In this document: positions 32,848-42,736 of the stretch, in pieces
How positions within the stretch are numbered: position 1 is the stretch's first letter
How the letters are laid out: the number at the start of each line of letters is the position of its first letter
DNA from: NIOZ-UU13 sp964417935
GTDB lineage: Bacteria; Planctomycetota; Phycisphaerae; Sedimentisphaerales; Anaerobacaceae
Direction: 5' to 3'
Length of the DNA: 64,000 bases
NCBI GenBank assembly: GCA_964417935.1
Contig: CAYQKF010000002.1
Coordinates: forward strand, 1-64,000
The notes under the pieces: generated by a model
What the model was told of the DNA's origin: nothing
Database searches by the model: none
What the model saw: the letters and a program-made list of their open reading frames with translations, nothing else
Made by a program: the position numbers and the translations under genes

Positions 32848-33669
32848 ATGCGTAAACGAAAAAGCTTTACCCCGTTAGAAATTAAGATTCCTGATCGAAA
32901 AAAAGGTGGAAGATTTCTAATGGGATTTACGCTCATAGAACTCTTAGTTGTAATTGCTATCATCGCCGTTCTCATGGCAATCATTATACCGGCACTCAAT
33001 AGGATTAGAGAGCAGGGCAAACGCGTGGTTTGTCTGAACAACGTCAAGCAAATGTCCATCGCCTGGAATATGTATGCCGATGATAACAACAACAAACTTG
33101 TGGTCGGCAATACACACCAAGGCATGGACTACTGCTGGGTATACTGGGAGCGAAGTTTATCAGAAGAAGACAAAATGCGTGGCCTCGAAAACGGATATCT
33201 TTTTCCATATTGCCCGAATAAAAAACTCTACAAATGCCCAACAGGCATACGCTCAGAGGTGGTAACATACGCCATAGTTGATAATATGAACGGCCATGAT
33301 GAGATCGAAGAGGCCATTCCTCCTCCATTGAAAAACAGGATGCAAATTCGTAATCCTTCCATGCAGATTGTTTTTCTTGACGAAGGCCGGTTGAGTCCCT
33401 CAAGCTGGACCGTTTACTATTACCAAGAAAGGTGGTGGGACCAGATTACCGCCAGACACGGTGACGGGACAAACTTCTCTTTTGCCGATGGGCACAGTGA
33501 ATACTGGAAGTGGAAGGACCCACGTACCGTAAAGATTGGCAGAATGGATTACACTGCTGCGCTGACGACCTTGAATCCGCCTCTCAGTGATTCATACTGG
33601 GGACAGGACAATCCGGATTTGCACAGAGTACAAAGGGGCGCATGGGGGAAATTAGGTTACATACCTTAA
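32848..33669 (+). CDS. Prepilin-type pseudopilin with canonical H-x9-DG
   Basis: 273 residues. The N-terminus repeats the double motif SFTPLEIKI then GFTLIELLVVIAIIAVLM. The processing-associated H-x9-DG motif is exact (HGDGTNFSFADG), unlike its neighbours, which have DW or DF. It lacks their C-terminal GPWTKAGG...WP..WM..FKDY module, ending LGYIP instead. Its 5' spacer (AACTTGGCACAAGAAAGACGC) resembles that of the preceding gene, so the pair probably arose by duplication followed by replacement of the 3' part. Confidence 0.8.
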   Translation: MRKRKSFTPLEIKIPDRKKGGRFLMGFTLIELLVVIAIIAVLMAIIIPALNRIREQGKRVVCLNNVKQMSIAWNMYADDNNNKLVVGNTHQGMDYCWVYWERSLSEEDKMRGLENGYLFPYCPNKKLYKCPTGIRSEVVTYAIVDNMNGHDEIEEAIPPPLKNRMQIRNPSMQIVFLDEGRLSPSSWTVYYYQERWWDQITARHGDGTNFSFADGHSEYWKWKDPRTVKIGRMDYTAALTTLNPPLSDSYWGQDNPDLHRVQRGAWGKLGYIP

Positions 33670-33732
33670 GATCAGTTTTTATAGGCAATAATCTTTCGTT
33701 TTAAGCTTAAAACATAATGATTTTTCTTGCGC

Positions 33733-33761
33733 TTGCATCTCGTGCTCCTATTGGAGATAAT
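33733..33761 (+). promoter_or_regulatory. Promoter with TTGCAT -35 for the sulfatase gene
   Basis: TTGCAT (33733-33738), 17 bp, GATAAT (33756-33761), 38 bases before the ATG at 33799. Confidence 0.5.
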
Positions 33762-33798
33762 CAGACACTTCTGATGAAATAAGATAAGGAGCAAAGAT

Positions 33799-35172
33799 AT
33801 GAACAAACAAACGAGAAGAGACTTCTTAAAAGTATTGGGAATGACTGCCGGTTCGCTGATGGTTCCGGGGGCTGTATTCAGTAAGCTCCGAACTGAGCGA
33901 AGGCCTAACGTAATCCTGATATTCACCGACGACCAGGGCACTATAGATGTCAACTGTTACGGCTCTAAAGACCTCTACACGGCCAACCTGGACCGATTGG
34001 CCGAAGAGGGAACACGATTTACGCAATTCTATGTCGGCGCACCGGTCTGCTCGCCTTCTCGTGCAGCGTTGATGACCGGCCGTTATCCACAGGGAGCCGG
34101 CGTGCCGGGGAACGTCTCCTCACAGCCGGGCCACGCCGGTATGCCTACCGAGCAGGTAACCATTGCCGAGATGATGAAGTCCGCCGGCTACGCAACCGGC
34201 CACGTCGGCAAATGGCACTTGGGATATACACCCGAAACGATGCCAAATGGTCAGGGCTACGATTCTTCATTCGGACACATGGGCGGATGTATCGATAACT
34301 ATTCTCATTTTTTCTACTGGTCGGGCCCCAACCGGCACGACCTGTGGCGCAACGGCCAAGAAGTCTGGCACGATGGAGAGTTTTTCGGCGACCTTATGGT
34401 CGATGAATGCAAAAAGTTTATCAACCAAAATAAAAACCAACCCTTTTTCCTCTACTGGGCTATTAATATGCCTCACTATCCATTGCAGGGAACAGAAAAG
34501 TGGCGAAAGAAATATCAGCACATCGAAGCCCCCCGCCGAATGTATGCAGCATTCATTTCCACAATGGATGAAATGGTAGGCCAGGTCGTCAGGCACTTGG
34601 ACGAATCAGGTTTGCGCGATAATACCCTTATCATTTTCCTCAGCGACCATGGCCATTCCGTAGAGCAGCGAACCTTCTCCGGCGGCGGTAGCTCCGGTGA
34701 CTTTCGCGGTCATAAGTTTACACTCTGGGAAGGGGGCATCCGCGTACCTTGCATTGCTTCCTGGCCCGGCCATATTCCACAAAACGCCGTCCGCGACCAG
34801 ATGGCAATCAGCATCGACTGGATGCCGACAATCGCAGAGTATTGCAGTCTTAAACCGCCCGAACATAAGATTGACGGCAAGAGCATTGTCCCGGTTATCG
34901 AATCACCGGATGCCCCCTCGCCGCATAAAGTCCTCCATTGGGAGACAAGCAGAGGTAAACACTGGGCGGTACGTGAAGGCAACTGGAAGCTCGTCCACAA
35001 CGGCCCGGCCACGGATTACAAAGGACGCAAGCTCTCGAAAGCCGATAACTTCCTGAGCAATATGGCTCTGGATACTACCGAAACGAAGAATCTGGCCGAA
35101 ACATATCCCCAAACAGTCAAGCGGCTCACGAACCTTCATGAACAGTGGCTAAAACAACTGCCGAAGAAATAA
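33799..35172 (+). CDS. Tat-exported sulfatase (formylglycine type)
   Basis: 457 residues. The Tat signal is TRRDFLKVLG. The catalytic Cys84 sits in APVCSPSRAALMTGR, the C-x-P-S-R motif converted to formylglycine by a maturase; two candidate anSMEs lie at 38585 and 42737. The Ca-binding region PNVILIFTDDQG and HVGKWHLG plus FLSDHGHS are present. It hydrolyses sulfate esters, probably of a polysaccharide or glycan. The ATG has AAGGAG upstream. It is monocistronic. Confidence 0.92.
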   Translation: MNKQTRRDFLKVLGMTAGSLMVPGAVFSKLRTERRPNVILIFTDDQGTIDVNCYGSKDLYTANLDRLAEEGTRFTQFYVGAPVCSPSRAALMTGRYPQGAGVPGNVSSQPGHAGMPTEQVTIAEMMKSAGYATGHVGKWHLGYTPETMPNGQGYDSSFGHMGGCIDNYSHFFYWSGPNRHDLWRNGQEVWHDGEFFGDLMVDECKKFINQNKNQPFFLYWAINMPHYPLQGTEKWRKKYQHIEAPRRMYAAFISTMDEMVGQVVRHLDESGLRDNTLIIFLSDHGHSVEQRTFSGGGSSGDFRGHKFTLWEGGIRVPCIASWPGHIPQNAVRDQMAISIDWMPTIAEYCSLKPPEHKIDGKSIVPVIESPDAPSPHKVLHWETSRGKHWAVREGNWKLVHNGPATDYKGRKLSKADNFLSNMALDTTETKNLAETYPQTVKRLTNLHEQWLKQLPKK

Positions 35173-35232
35173 AGGAGCAATTCAGAGACGCTCAGATATC
35201 ATTTGACGCTACACTTTTAGTCGAACGAAAGC

Positions 35233-36366
35233 TCACTTTCGATGAAGACGCTGCATCTCTCCCATCATACTCATAGGAAGCTGCCGTAGGACTACCTGGT
35301 TAAGATTTGCTGCACCTTCTATGATAAACGTTCGCTCTCCCGGCCCTAAGAAGTCAATATTGTTATCTAACCGCTTCAGTTCCTTTTCGTCCCGCTTGAC
35401 ACTATCTCTCAAAGTCTCAATCTCACTTTTGAGATCGCGGAATGCCTCGTACTGATGATACAGAGCTTCCTCGCGTTTCTTGACCCCCATTATCGCCTGC
35501 CTTCGGCTTTCGGCGCCGACCAGTTCAATCTCCTGCCGAATGGCCATCTCTTTAAGGGTGGTCGATAATGTCTCACTATCGCGTACCTCTCTTTGAGATG
35601 AGTACTTCCTGATGGCCGACAGCTTTGATTGAATACCTGCAATTTCTATGTTGAGCACATCCAGCATTTTATCCATTTCAAATATGGTCTTTCGAACCTC
35701 ATCGGGAACCTGGCTGGACGGGTGCAACGAATAAGGAGAATTCCGGACGGCGTCCATATACTGTTGATATGCGTGCGGTACTTCATTACCTTTGTTTTCA
35801 ATTTCCTCCTTCGCTTTTTCTATTCTTTCTCTGATTTCATTTTGCATCCGGGAAAGCTTCCGGATGTGCTTTTCCTTCATGTGCCGGGTACCCGCCTTTT
35901 CATCCCAAATGAGGAATTCGACAAGGGCATAGGCCATCTTTTTTGCGTCCTCCTCGCTGACCGCGCGGGCTACATAGGTTGCAGAACCGAAAGGAATGTC
36001 GCCCCCCATTATATGACCTTTACTGACGGTGCAGTCCAACCAAAAAGCTTGTTCCGTATTGAGAAGCTCCCTCTGAAGAGCAGACAGAGTCTTCCCGGCA
36101 GATGTTTTCAGCAGGTCCGAAGCGTTCGGCTCATTAGTCTGCTCGAAGCGCCACTGTACTGTAAAGATCGCTGCAAAAGAAGGTTTGATTGGTGGGGGTT
36201 TCTCAAATCCAGCATGCAATGAAAATTCTATTTCATATTCCAATGATCCTTTTGTTACAAATTCGAGCTCTATCTTCGGCAGATTGGGTTCCGAACCTAT
36301 CGCCGAAGCATACGTGAAGGCCAACGTCAAACCAATGGCTAATTGCATTCTTTTCGGAGTAATCAT
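35233..36366 (-). CDS. Exported coiled-coil protein in the sigma/anti-sigma operon
   Basis: 377 residues with a signal peptide (MQLAIGLTLAFTYASA). The N-terminal 130 residues are mixed; residues about 160-345 are strongly helical and charged (KLSRMQNEIRERIEKAKEEI; TLRDSVKRDEKELKRLDNNI), typical of coiled coil. No catalytic motif was recognised. It follows the anti-sigma gene by 21 bases, so it may be part of a signal or envelope-stress system. Confidence 0.6.
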   Translation of the reverse strand: MITPKRMQLAIGLTLAFTYASAIGSEPNLPKIELEFVTKGSLEYEIEFSLHAGFEKPPPIKPSFAAIFTVQWRFEQTNEPNASDLLKTSAGKTLSALQRELLNTEQAFWLDCTVSKGHIMGGDIPFGSATYVARAVSEEDAKKMAYALVEFLIWDEKAGTRHMKEKHIRKLSRMQNEIRERIEKAKEEIENKGNEVPHAYQQYMDAVRNSPYSLHPSSQVPDEVRKTIFEMDKMLDVLNIEIAGIQSKLSAIRKYSSQREVRDSETLSTTLKEMAIRQEIELVGAESRRQAIMGVKKREEALYHQYEAFRDLKSEIETLRDSVKRDEKELKRLDNNIDFLGPGERTFIIEGAANLNQVVLRQLPMSMMGEMQRLHRK

Positions 36367-36387
36367 TTTTAAGTCTCCCTATTTGGA

Positions 36388-36924
36388 TTATTTTATCTTT
36401 TGTCTTGCTTCTGCCGCTGCTGGTGTTTCGGGATACGTCTCGACTATATGTCGATATCGCTCTTTCACCGAATTCTCAGATTCAGGATACTTGCTGAGCA
36501 ATTCGGCCGCAGCTAACAATCGGGCGGCATCGCCGGATTCGGATATCTTGCGTTTTATCTCAACGGCCAGGGCCTGTTCCCGACTTATGCCGGTTCGCTC
36601 AGTTGGCCGGGACAGCATTCGCCATACTGCTCCCACACCCAATACCAGTAATATGCCTGCTGCAACTGCTGCTATTTTCTTAAGCGACCATTTACTCGAC
36701 TGGAACCGCTCCGGCGGGCGCGTTTTAGGCCACTGCGATTCACTGGTTTGCCAGATTACCTGCGTCACCTGCAGGGATAACTTAAGTGCTTCGGTTACAG
36801 CCTGGCAGTTCGGGCAGGTGGCTACATGTTTCGCTATCCGCCCGGCTTCGCTCGGTAATAAATCACCATCTGCATAAGCGACAAGTTCCTCTTTAGAAAC
36901 AATTTGGCAACTGTGCTCTTTCAC
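36388..36924 (-). CDS. Zinc-finger anti-sigma factor
   Basis: 178 residues, starting at GTG. The putative ZAS domain has H-x3-C-x2-C (KHVATCPNC), followed by one transmembrane segment (KIAAVAAGILLVLGVGAVW). An outer part of about 70 residues is TPR-like (DAARLLAAAELLSKYPESENSVKERY). It overlaps the sigma gene (GTGA), so it probably holds that sigma factor at the membrane. Confidence 0.82.
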   Translation of the reverse strand: MKEHSCQIVSKEELVAYADGDLLPSEAGRIAKHVATCPNCQAVTEALKLSLQVTQVIWQTSESQWPKTRPPERFQSSKWSLKKIAAVAAGILLVLGVGAVWRMLSRPTERTGISREQALAVEIKRKISESGDAARLLAAAELLSKYPESENSVKERYRHIVETYPETPAAAEARQKIK

Positions 36925-37430
36925 AGCTTAATTCCTTTCTGCAATAGGGCCTCAGCGAGGATAATCCGTCCTTTGTAGAGGCGCTTGCGGACGGCTCCTG
37001 GTTCCAGGTCGAGGATTGCCCCGATTTCGGTCGAATTCAGGTCACAGAAATACCTCATAGCCAACGGCACCCGGAGGGATTCATCCATCTCGCGTAAAGA
37101 TTGCATCATGGCTTCTACTTCTTCGGCATGAATCGCCTGCATAACCGGCCACGAAGAGTCTTTTTTCAATTCTTCCCACTGCCGCAAAACTTCGCTCGCA
37201 GCCCGGTTATGACGCTTTCTTTGTCGAAACTCCAGCAGGCAGCGGTTTACCGCGACTTTCATCAACCACTTCAATGCCTCCTGGTCGCCGAGGTACCTGG
37301 GCGGTCCCTTTACAGCCTCAATATACACATCCTGCAAAATATCCTGTCCTTCATCTGCGCTCAGCCCCATCGCAACCACAAGGCGTCTCAGCCGCTCGAT
37401 GTGCCTGATGAAGACCGAGTGTATACTCAT
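36921..37430 (-). CDS. ECF-type RNA polymerase sigma factor
   Basis: 169 residues from the ATG at 37430 (AAGGAAAG upstream). Region 2: DEGQDILQDVYIEAVKGP and LMKVAVNRCLLEFRQRKRH. Region 4: PLAMRYFCDLNSTEIGAIL then EPGAVRKRLYKGRIILAEAL. It is the first gene of a unit sigma / anti-sigma / coiled-coil exported protein. Confidence 0.88.
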   Translation of the reverse strand: MSIHSVFIRHIERLRRLVVAMGLSADEGQDILQDVYIEAVKGPPRYLGDQEALKWLMKVAVNRCLLEFRQRKRHNRAASEVLRQWEELKKDSSWPVMQAIHAEEVEAMMQSLREMDESLRVPLAMRYFCDLNSTEIGAILDLEPGAVRKRLYKGRIILAEALLQKGIKL

Positions 37431-37548
37431 ACCGTTGGTCGCTTTCCTTATCGCTCGCAAGCAAATTCTTCTTCAATAAATACAGTGCGCAGCGACAGAT
37501 GGGTGTTACCAGGAAAATTTAAAAAAATTTTCCTACTTCACCCGTAGC

Positions 37549-38502
37549 TTAACTAAAAGCTCTTCGCAGGAGGGCAAGGCTCTTGGGTATAGCGGTTTTG
37601 TAGTCTTCGTGTCCTTCAAATTCGAGAGAGACATAGCCGCGGAAATTGTGTTTGCGCATAATCCGGGCGATGCGTGGATAATCCAAATCGAGTGCGTACC
37701 AGATACCGCCGCCATAGTAGGTCTTGGCTTGCATAAACACCGTTTGGGGGGCGCACTGTTCGAGCTTGTCGTAAGGATCTTCGAGGAAATTGCCGGTATC
37801 CAGCAAGACCTTCAGCCAGGGCGAGTCAATCGCATTGACGATTCTCATCAGACCTTCCGGTGTTCGGGCCAGACCCCAGTGATTTTCCAATCCGAGGATT
37901 ACGCCGCACTTTTCGGCGGCAGGCAGGCATTTCTCGATGCTCTCGATGACCCATCCGAAGCCGTCATCATCGGTATATCCGGGCAGGCGCGGTTCGATGC
38001 CGTGGTCCTCCATCAATTTGTCGAAGCTCCTTGTGGTACCCCATCTACCGGTATTGATGCGTATTATGGGGATACCGAGTTTGTAAGCTAACTCAACACA
38101 CTTTATGGTGTGGTCGATATTTTTCTGCCTTCTTGCTTTATCGGGGGAGACGAAACCCTGATGCGTGGACATCCCACACAGGTCAATGCCGTTGATAAGC
38201 GCACGGCGTTTGAGGTTTTGGAGATAATCGTTGGATTCCTTTCCCATTTGAATATGGAGTATCTCAACGCCATCGAAGCCCATCTCGGCAGCTTCATCGA
38301 TGCACGTTTCAATAGGCAATTTCAGATCCCTTTTAAACCGCCAGAACGAATACGTCGAGACGGCTATCGGATTAGTACGCCGCGACTTTGTACTGCTTTC
38401 TCCGGCGAATGTTTGTGTAGCAAATGAATGCGAAGTAAGACCAAGGCCCGCAGTCGCTGCAACCGAACGGCTAAGAAATGTTCTGCGTTTAATCGATTTC
38501 AT
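37549..38502 (-). CDS. Tat-exported sugar-phosphate isomerase/epimerase-like TIM barrel
   Basis: 317 residues from the ATG at 38502 (GGAGAG eight bases upstream). The twin-arginine signal is KRRTFLSRSVAATAGLG. The mature part matches the xylose-isomerase-like/AP-endonuclease-2 barrel: AEMGFDGVEILHIQ, STHQGFVSP, LGIPIIRINTGRWG, VILGLENHWG, VLLDTGNF, and GYVSLEFEG. The E...D/H...D...E metal ligands can be placed there. Substrate unknown; the cluster suggests a sugar released from a polysaccharide. Confidence 0.8.
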   Translation of the reverse strand: MKSIKRRTFLSRSVAATAGLGLTSHSFATQTFAGESSTKSRRTNPIAVSTYSFWRFKRDLKLPIETCIDEAAEMGFDGVEILHIQMGKESNDYLQNLKRRALINGIDLCGMSTHQGFVSPDKARRQKNIDHTIKCVELAYKLGIPIIRINTGRWGTTRSFDKLMEDHGIEPRLPGYTDDDGFGWVIESIEKCLPAAEKCGVILGLENHWGLARTPEGLMRIVNAIDSPWLKVLLDTGNFLEDPYDKLEQCAPQTVFMQAKTYYGGGIWYALDLDYPRIARIMRKHNFRGYVSLEFEGHEDYKTAIPKSLALLRRAFS

Positions 38503-38584
38503 AATTTGTCTCTCCAAATATTATTTCTTTCGTTACATATTGCCGGAACCTGCCAATACCAACGTCCCTTATATTTTGAGTCCG

Positions 38585-39724
38585 TCAGACAATGGGACGG
38601 TTGTTGTTAGCTGAGGCGGCGTTAATCTCAGCAGCTATCTGTGTAAATCTCGGTATTGTATAATCAAAAAATCGCTTGTAGCCCTCACAAAAATAGCTTT
38701 CTCGTCCAAAGCCCTCTTTATCAAACGGCGCCCTGTCTTTCATACAGCCGCCGCGGCAGACCGCCAGGTGTCGGCAGACAAGACATTTATTACAGAGATT
38801 CTGCTTGGCCCGTGCAAAGGTTCGCTTTTTACTGCTGGAGGCCAGCTTTTCTATCGGCGTTTCAAAAATGTTGCCCAATCGCCACCTCGGCTCGACAAAA
38901 AAATCACAGCAGAATGCGTCACCTGTATGTTCGATAACAATGTATTGACTGCACTGCTTGTCGAATGTGCAAATCGTGTGCCTGCCCGTAACGTAATACG
39001 ACAGGAACGAATCGAAATCGCGAATGCTCAGATTTCGCGGCCCATATTCATACCAGCGGTCAAATATCCTGCACAAGAATTCACCATACTGCTTCGGCGT
39101 AATTGAAAAATCCGTAATTTCATTTGTCGCCGGGTCAAGCTCTACACAAGGAATAAACTGTAAAAACCTCGTCCCAAGCCCAACCAAAAAATCAAATACC
39201 TCGTCCGGATGTCCCACATTTTTATCATTCAGCAGAGTCAATGTGTTAAATTCAACCTTATACTCCTTGCAGTTTTCAATTGCCCGCATCACTTTATCGA
39301 ATGTCCCTGAGCCGGAATGGTCGAGGCGGTAGTAGTCGTGCATTTCTTTAGGGCCGTCGATACTGACGCCGACAAGGAACTTATTATCATGCAGGAACCG
39401 GCACCATTCGTCATTCAGTAAAATGGCGTTGGTTTGCAGCGAATTGCCGACCTCCTGGCCGGGGCTGCCGTATTTCTTTTGCAGCTCCACCGTTTTTTTA
39501 TAGAAGTCAAGACCCATCAGTGTCGGCTCGCCCCCCTGCCAGGCAAAGCCGGCCAACGGAAAACGCAACTCCATATAATCCTTAACAAGTCTTTCGAGCA
39601 CCTCATCGCTCATTCGCTGTCTGCCCTGGCCGACTTCGGGCGCCCGGTGCTTGTAAAAACAATATTTACAATCAACGTTGCAATCTGAACCTGATGGCTT
39701 GATTAAAAGAGTAAACGGCTGCAT
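38585..39724 (-). CDS. Anaerobic sulfatase-maturating enzyme (radical SAM, SPASM) copy 1
   Basis: 379 residues. The radical SAM cluster ligands are C15, C19 and C22 (CNVDCKYCFY), followed by FAWQGGEPTLMG and SLQTNAILL. The SPASM region has CSQYIVIEHTGDAFCCDFFV and CNKCLVCRHLAVCRGGCMKDR, binding two more Fe-S clusters. It converts the catalytic Cys of sulfatases into formylglycine before export. The ATG shares one base with the stop of the upstream sulfatase gene (TAATG), so the two are coupled. Confidence 0.93.
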   Translation of the reverse strand: MQPFTLLIKPSGSDCNVDCKYCFYKHRAPEVGQGRQRMSDEVLERLVKDYMELRFPLAGFAWQGGEPTLMGLDFYKKTVELQKKYGSPGQEVGNSLQTNAILLNDEWCRFLHDNKFLVGVSIDGPKEMHDYYRLDHSGSGTFDKVMRAIENCKEYKVEFNTLTLLNDKNVGHPDEVFDFLVGLGTRFLQFIPCVELDPATNEITDFSITPKQYGEFLCRIFDRWYEYGPRNLSIRDFDSFLSYYVTGRHTICTFDKQCSQYIVIEHTGDAFCCDFFVEPRWRLGNIFETPIEKLASSSKKRTFARAKQNLCNKCLVCRHLAVCRGGCMKDRAPFDKEGFGRESYFCEGYKRFFDYTIPRFTQIAAEINAASANNNRPIV

Positions 39725-41154
39725 TATTTCTTGAGTCCCTGAATCATCTTGCTCAATTTTTTTACTAACTCTTTATTCTCCGGCCTTTCGGAAATATTCA
39801 CATTCTCGACCCAGTCAACAGAATGGTCATACAGCATTCGTGCATATACTTTATCTTTCTTGTCACGCCATTCCGTATAGCGATACCGGTCGGTCTTGAC
39901 CGAATCACCTCTGAAATATCTGCTAAATACTGCCTTTTTCCAAGAAAGGTTCGGATTTTTCAAAAGCGGCACAAAACTCTTGCCCTGTAAATGGCCCGGC
40001 AGTGATAAATTACACAATTCGCATAGTGACGGATAAATATCTAAATACTCGGTCAGGGCATGAGTTCTACCACCGGCTTTTATTCCAGGCGCTCTTACGA
40101 TTAAAGGCGAATGCAAAGATGTCTCAAAATTACAGTGCTTACACCACAAGCCGTGTTCACCCAGGTTCCAGCCGTGGTCACCCCAGAGTACCACTACCGT
40201 ATCATCCCGCAGGCCCAGACGGTCAAGCTCAGCCAATACCCTGCCTATCTGGGCATCGGTGTAACTGACGCACGCATAATAGCCGTGAATAAGTGTACGG
40301 GCCATCTCCTCGGACAGCGGCCCCTTTTGGGGAATACCGTGGTATGCCCGCAGCTCGCCCCAGTTATGCAAAGCCGCATCGGGGGCACCTTTGGGCCTGA
40401 AAGGATTATCGGCTAAATCGATTTCTTCTCTCTTATATAAATCCCAGTATCTCTTTGGAGCATTAAAGGGCAGGTGTGGTTTTAGAAAGCCAAGCGCAAG
40501 GAAAAACGGCTTGTCCATTTTTTCAAGACGGCGCAAATCTGAAATACCCTTGTCCGCAATCATCCCATCAAAATAAGCATTGTCGGGGACATCAGCATTC
40601 TCGAAAGCAGGTCCTTTATGGGCCGAGGTCTGCTCAGCCATTTTTTTGTTCTCCTCCAGCAAATAATTCCTCCAGGCACCTTTCGGCCGCCAGGGCTCCT
40701 CGCTCCAACCATCCAGACAATCGGTGCGGTGGTGGAATACCTTACCGTTGGAGATAGTATGGTATCCGTTGTTCCTGAAGTGTTTCGCAACACTAAGCGC
40801 ACCGGGCAGGTCCTTCTGCGCCCAGGTATCATAGCCGAGGAATCTATTCGCTGTCGGCCGAACTCCCGTCATAAGACTGGCACGTGAAGCGCCACAAACC
40901 GGAACCTGGCAGTAAGAACGCAGAAAAACAACACCATCCTCGCCCAAACAGTCTATGTTCGGAGAGAGCATCTGTTTATGGCCGTAGCAGCCAAGCTGTG
41001 GACGCAGATCATCCACGGCTATAAAAAGAACGCTAGGCCTCTTTTCACCCTCGGCACTCCTTTCCCTCGCAAACAAATGCGCCGGCATTACCATAGCCGC
41101 CGCCCCCAACCCCACAGCTTTTAGAAAATTTCGACGATTTAAGTTTTCGTTCAT
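39724..41154 (-). CDS. Tat-exported sulfatase, iduronate-2-sulfatase-like
   Basis: 476 residues. The Tat signal is NRRNFLKAVGLG. Cys87 in VPVCGASRASLMTG is the C-x-A-S-R formylglycine site. RPSVLFIAVDDLRPQLGCYG, ISNGKVFHH, FLALGFLKPHLPF and LWGDHGWNLGEHG match the choline-/iduronate-sulfatase group. It is expected to remove sulfate from a uronic acid or fucose-type residue. It is translationally coupled to its maturase downstream, and the GH gene lies 18 bases upstream. Confidence 0.92.
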   Translation of the reverse strand: MNENLNRRNFLKAVGLGAAAMVMPAHLFARERSAEGEKRPSVLFIAVDDLRPQLGCYGHKQMLSPNIDCLGEDGVVFLRSYCQVPVCGASRASLMTGVRPTANRFLGYDTWAQKDLPGALSVAKHFRNNGYHTISNGKVFHHRTDCLDGWSEEPWRPKGAWRNYLLEENKKMAEQTSAHKGPAFENADVPDNAYFDGMIADKGISDLRRLEKMDKPFFLALGFLKPHLPFNAPKRYWDLYKREEIDLADNPFRPKGAPDAALHNWGELRAYHGIPQKGPLSEEMARTLIHGYYACVSYTDAQIGRVLAELDRLGLRDDTVVVLWGDHGWNLGEHGLWCKHCNFETSLHSPLIVRAPGIKAGGRTHALTEYLDIYPSLCELCNLSLPGHLQGKSFVPLLKNPNLSWKKAVFSRYFRGDSVKTDRYRYTEWRDKKDKVYARMLYDHSVDWVENVNISERPENKELVKKLSKMIQGLKK

Positions 41155-41172
41155 TGCAAAACCCTTTCATTC

Positions 41173-42618
41173 CTATTCAAACGCATAATCCCGTTCAAAT
41201 GTCCTTGGGATTGTTTGTAATACCGAGACACCCGCCAAATCACCGCTAATCAAAAAAGGCCGGGGCCCGGTGACAATCGAGAGCCTGTCTGAAACAAATT
41301 CATTTTTTCTGCCAGCCCCAGCGTCTCCCGTCGCTATACGGGGCTGCGGGCCAACCCAGTCACGAAATCCCCAGGAGCTTTTGTAAGGCCTGTGTCCAAG
41401 CTGCTGAATCATCAGACGCTTTGGCGGAAATTTCGTCTGCAAAATAACCTGACGGTCATTGTCGTCAGAAAACCACAAGGCCCACACATCACGTTCTTTA
41501 TACCTGAATCGAAGTACCCAAAGATTATCATCTTTTGTTTTCAGACGGTCAATATATTCACCTCGCGCGATTAGGTCAGAGATATCCGCCAGGACATAAT
41601 ATGCAGGCTTAGGTGTCAAATCAGGTCGAACAATCCCAAAGTTGTTTTCATTGTACTCGGCTCTCCAGCCGTCATCCTGGAAGTCATACCACCAAAGACC
41701 GCGGAAAGATGACGATGTGCGTGCAAGAAGATACAGCCTCGCCAGATATGAAGCTGATAGTTCCGGCTCAGTGCCCCGCTTGCCGATATGAGTAGGCCAG
41801 CCCATTTCGGTAACATAGAAAGGGACATCTTTGCCATTATTATATTCGCGCAGCATCCTCTGCACATCATCCATCCAGGCCGAACACGCCTCCGGAGAAC
41901 GCTCCGGGAATTTGCTGCCGTAGTTGTAGCTGTGAATTGACACGGCATCACAATAATCGAGGGCGTCAAGCTGAATAATCTTTTCAAACCAGCCTTTTTT
42001 TACCCCGCCGCTGGTGCATCCGCCTGCTATGACAATTGCCTTAGGCTCAATAGCCTTGATGCGGGGATAAACCGCCTTGAGCAGCTTGATATAATCCTCA
42101 GGTGAACCACCCACATTGTAAGGCTTTCTCATGCCGATTCCAATGTCCCATTCATTCCATATCTCGTAGAGACGAACGTCTTTCCCGAAATGACGAACCA
42201 CAAACTCAGCGTAACGACAAAAACCCTCAATAGCCTCAGCCGATTTTGGACGGTCGCCGTCATCATAAAAGCGATTAGCATAGTCAAGTATGAGCATAAC
42301 ATCCAATCCGGCAGCACTCGCCCGACGAACATAGTGAGTATATCGCTCCGGCATAACGAGCCTGCCTTTCTCCCGTTCCAGGCTCGACCAGGTCGCCTCA
42401 TCACGGATCGCACCAATGCCGGCATTTTTCATACTCTCGATGTTCATCTCCACTATACCTTTGTCCTGGCTAAAGTGTGTACAGACGCCTACGTTGAAAC
42501 GTTTCGGTGCTTTCCCTCTCGTGGATGGACCATCCGCAACTGCGGTCTCGCTCAACCCAGCCCAAAAAATTAACATTACAACAATCAGAAATCGGATAAT
42601 ACCGTTTTTATTAAGCAT
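41173..42618 (-). CDS. Exported clan GH-A glycoside hydrolase
   Basis: 481 residues with a signal peptide ending ETAVA. The (beta/alpha)8 barrel shows the clan GH-A pair: Glu156 in YEIWNEWD (acid/base) and Glu271 in FYVTEMGWP (nucleophile). SIHSYNYGSKFPE and GLWWYDFQDDGW are also typical of GH39- or GH5-like enzymes. The specific family is not clear. A 110-residue beta domain follows the barrel. GAGGAG is upstream of the ATG. It is co-directional with the sulfatase-anSME genes. Confidence 0.82.
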   Translation of the reverse strand: MLNKNGIIRFLIVVMLIFWAGLSETAVADGPSTRGKAPKRFNVGVCTHFSQDKGIVEMNIESMKNAGIGAIRDEATWSSLEREKGRLVMPERYTHYVRRASAAGLDVMLILDYANRFYDDGDRPKSAEAIEGFCRYAEFVVRHFGKDVRLYEIWNEWDIGIGMRKPYNVGGSPEDYIKLLKAVYPRIKAIEPKAIVIAGGCTSGGVKKGWFEKIIQLDALDYCDAVSIHSYNYGSKFPERSPEACSAWMDDVQRMLREYNNGKDVPFYVTEMGWPTHIGKRGTEPELSASYLARLYLLARTSSSFRGLWWYDFQDDGWRAEYNENNFGIVRPDLTPKPAYYVLADISDLIARGEYIDRLKTKDDNLWVLRFRYKERDVWALWFSDDNDRQVILQTKFPPKRLMIQQLGHRPYKSSWGFRDWVGPQPRIATGDAGAGRKNEFVSDRLSIVTGPRPFLISGDLAGVSVLQTIPRTFERDYAFE

Positions 42619-42736
42619 AAGTTTCTCCTCGATATTAGATTTATAATAAATCTTCTCCCCCTGACGCGAAAATGTATCATAAATCGGCTTGCAACGCCAT
42701 TATTTTTCAATCATCGTATGACCGCAATTTTCGCAA

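Noticed and set aside
33672..33953. 93-codon minus-strand frame over the sulfatase promoter and start
   Set aside because: It is antisense to the sulfatase N-terminus, with a low-complexity translation; not supported.
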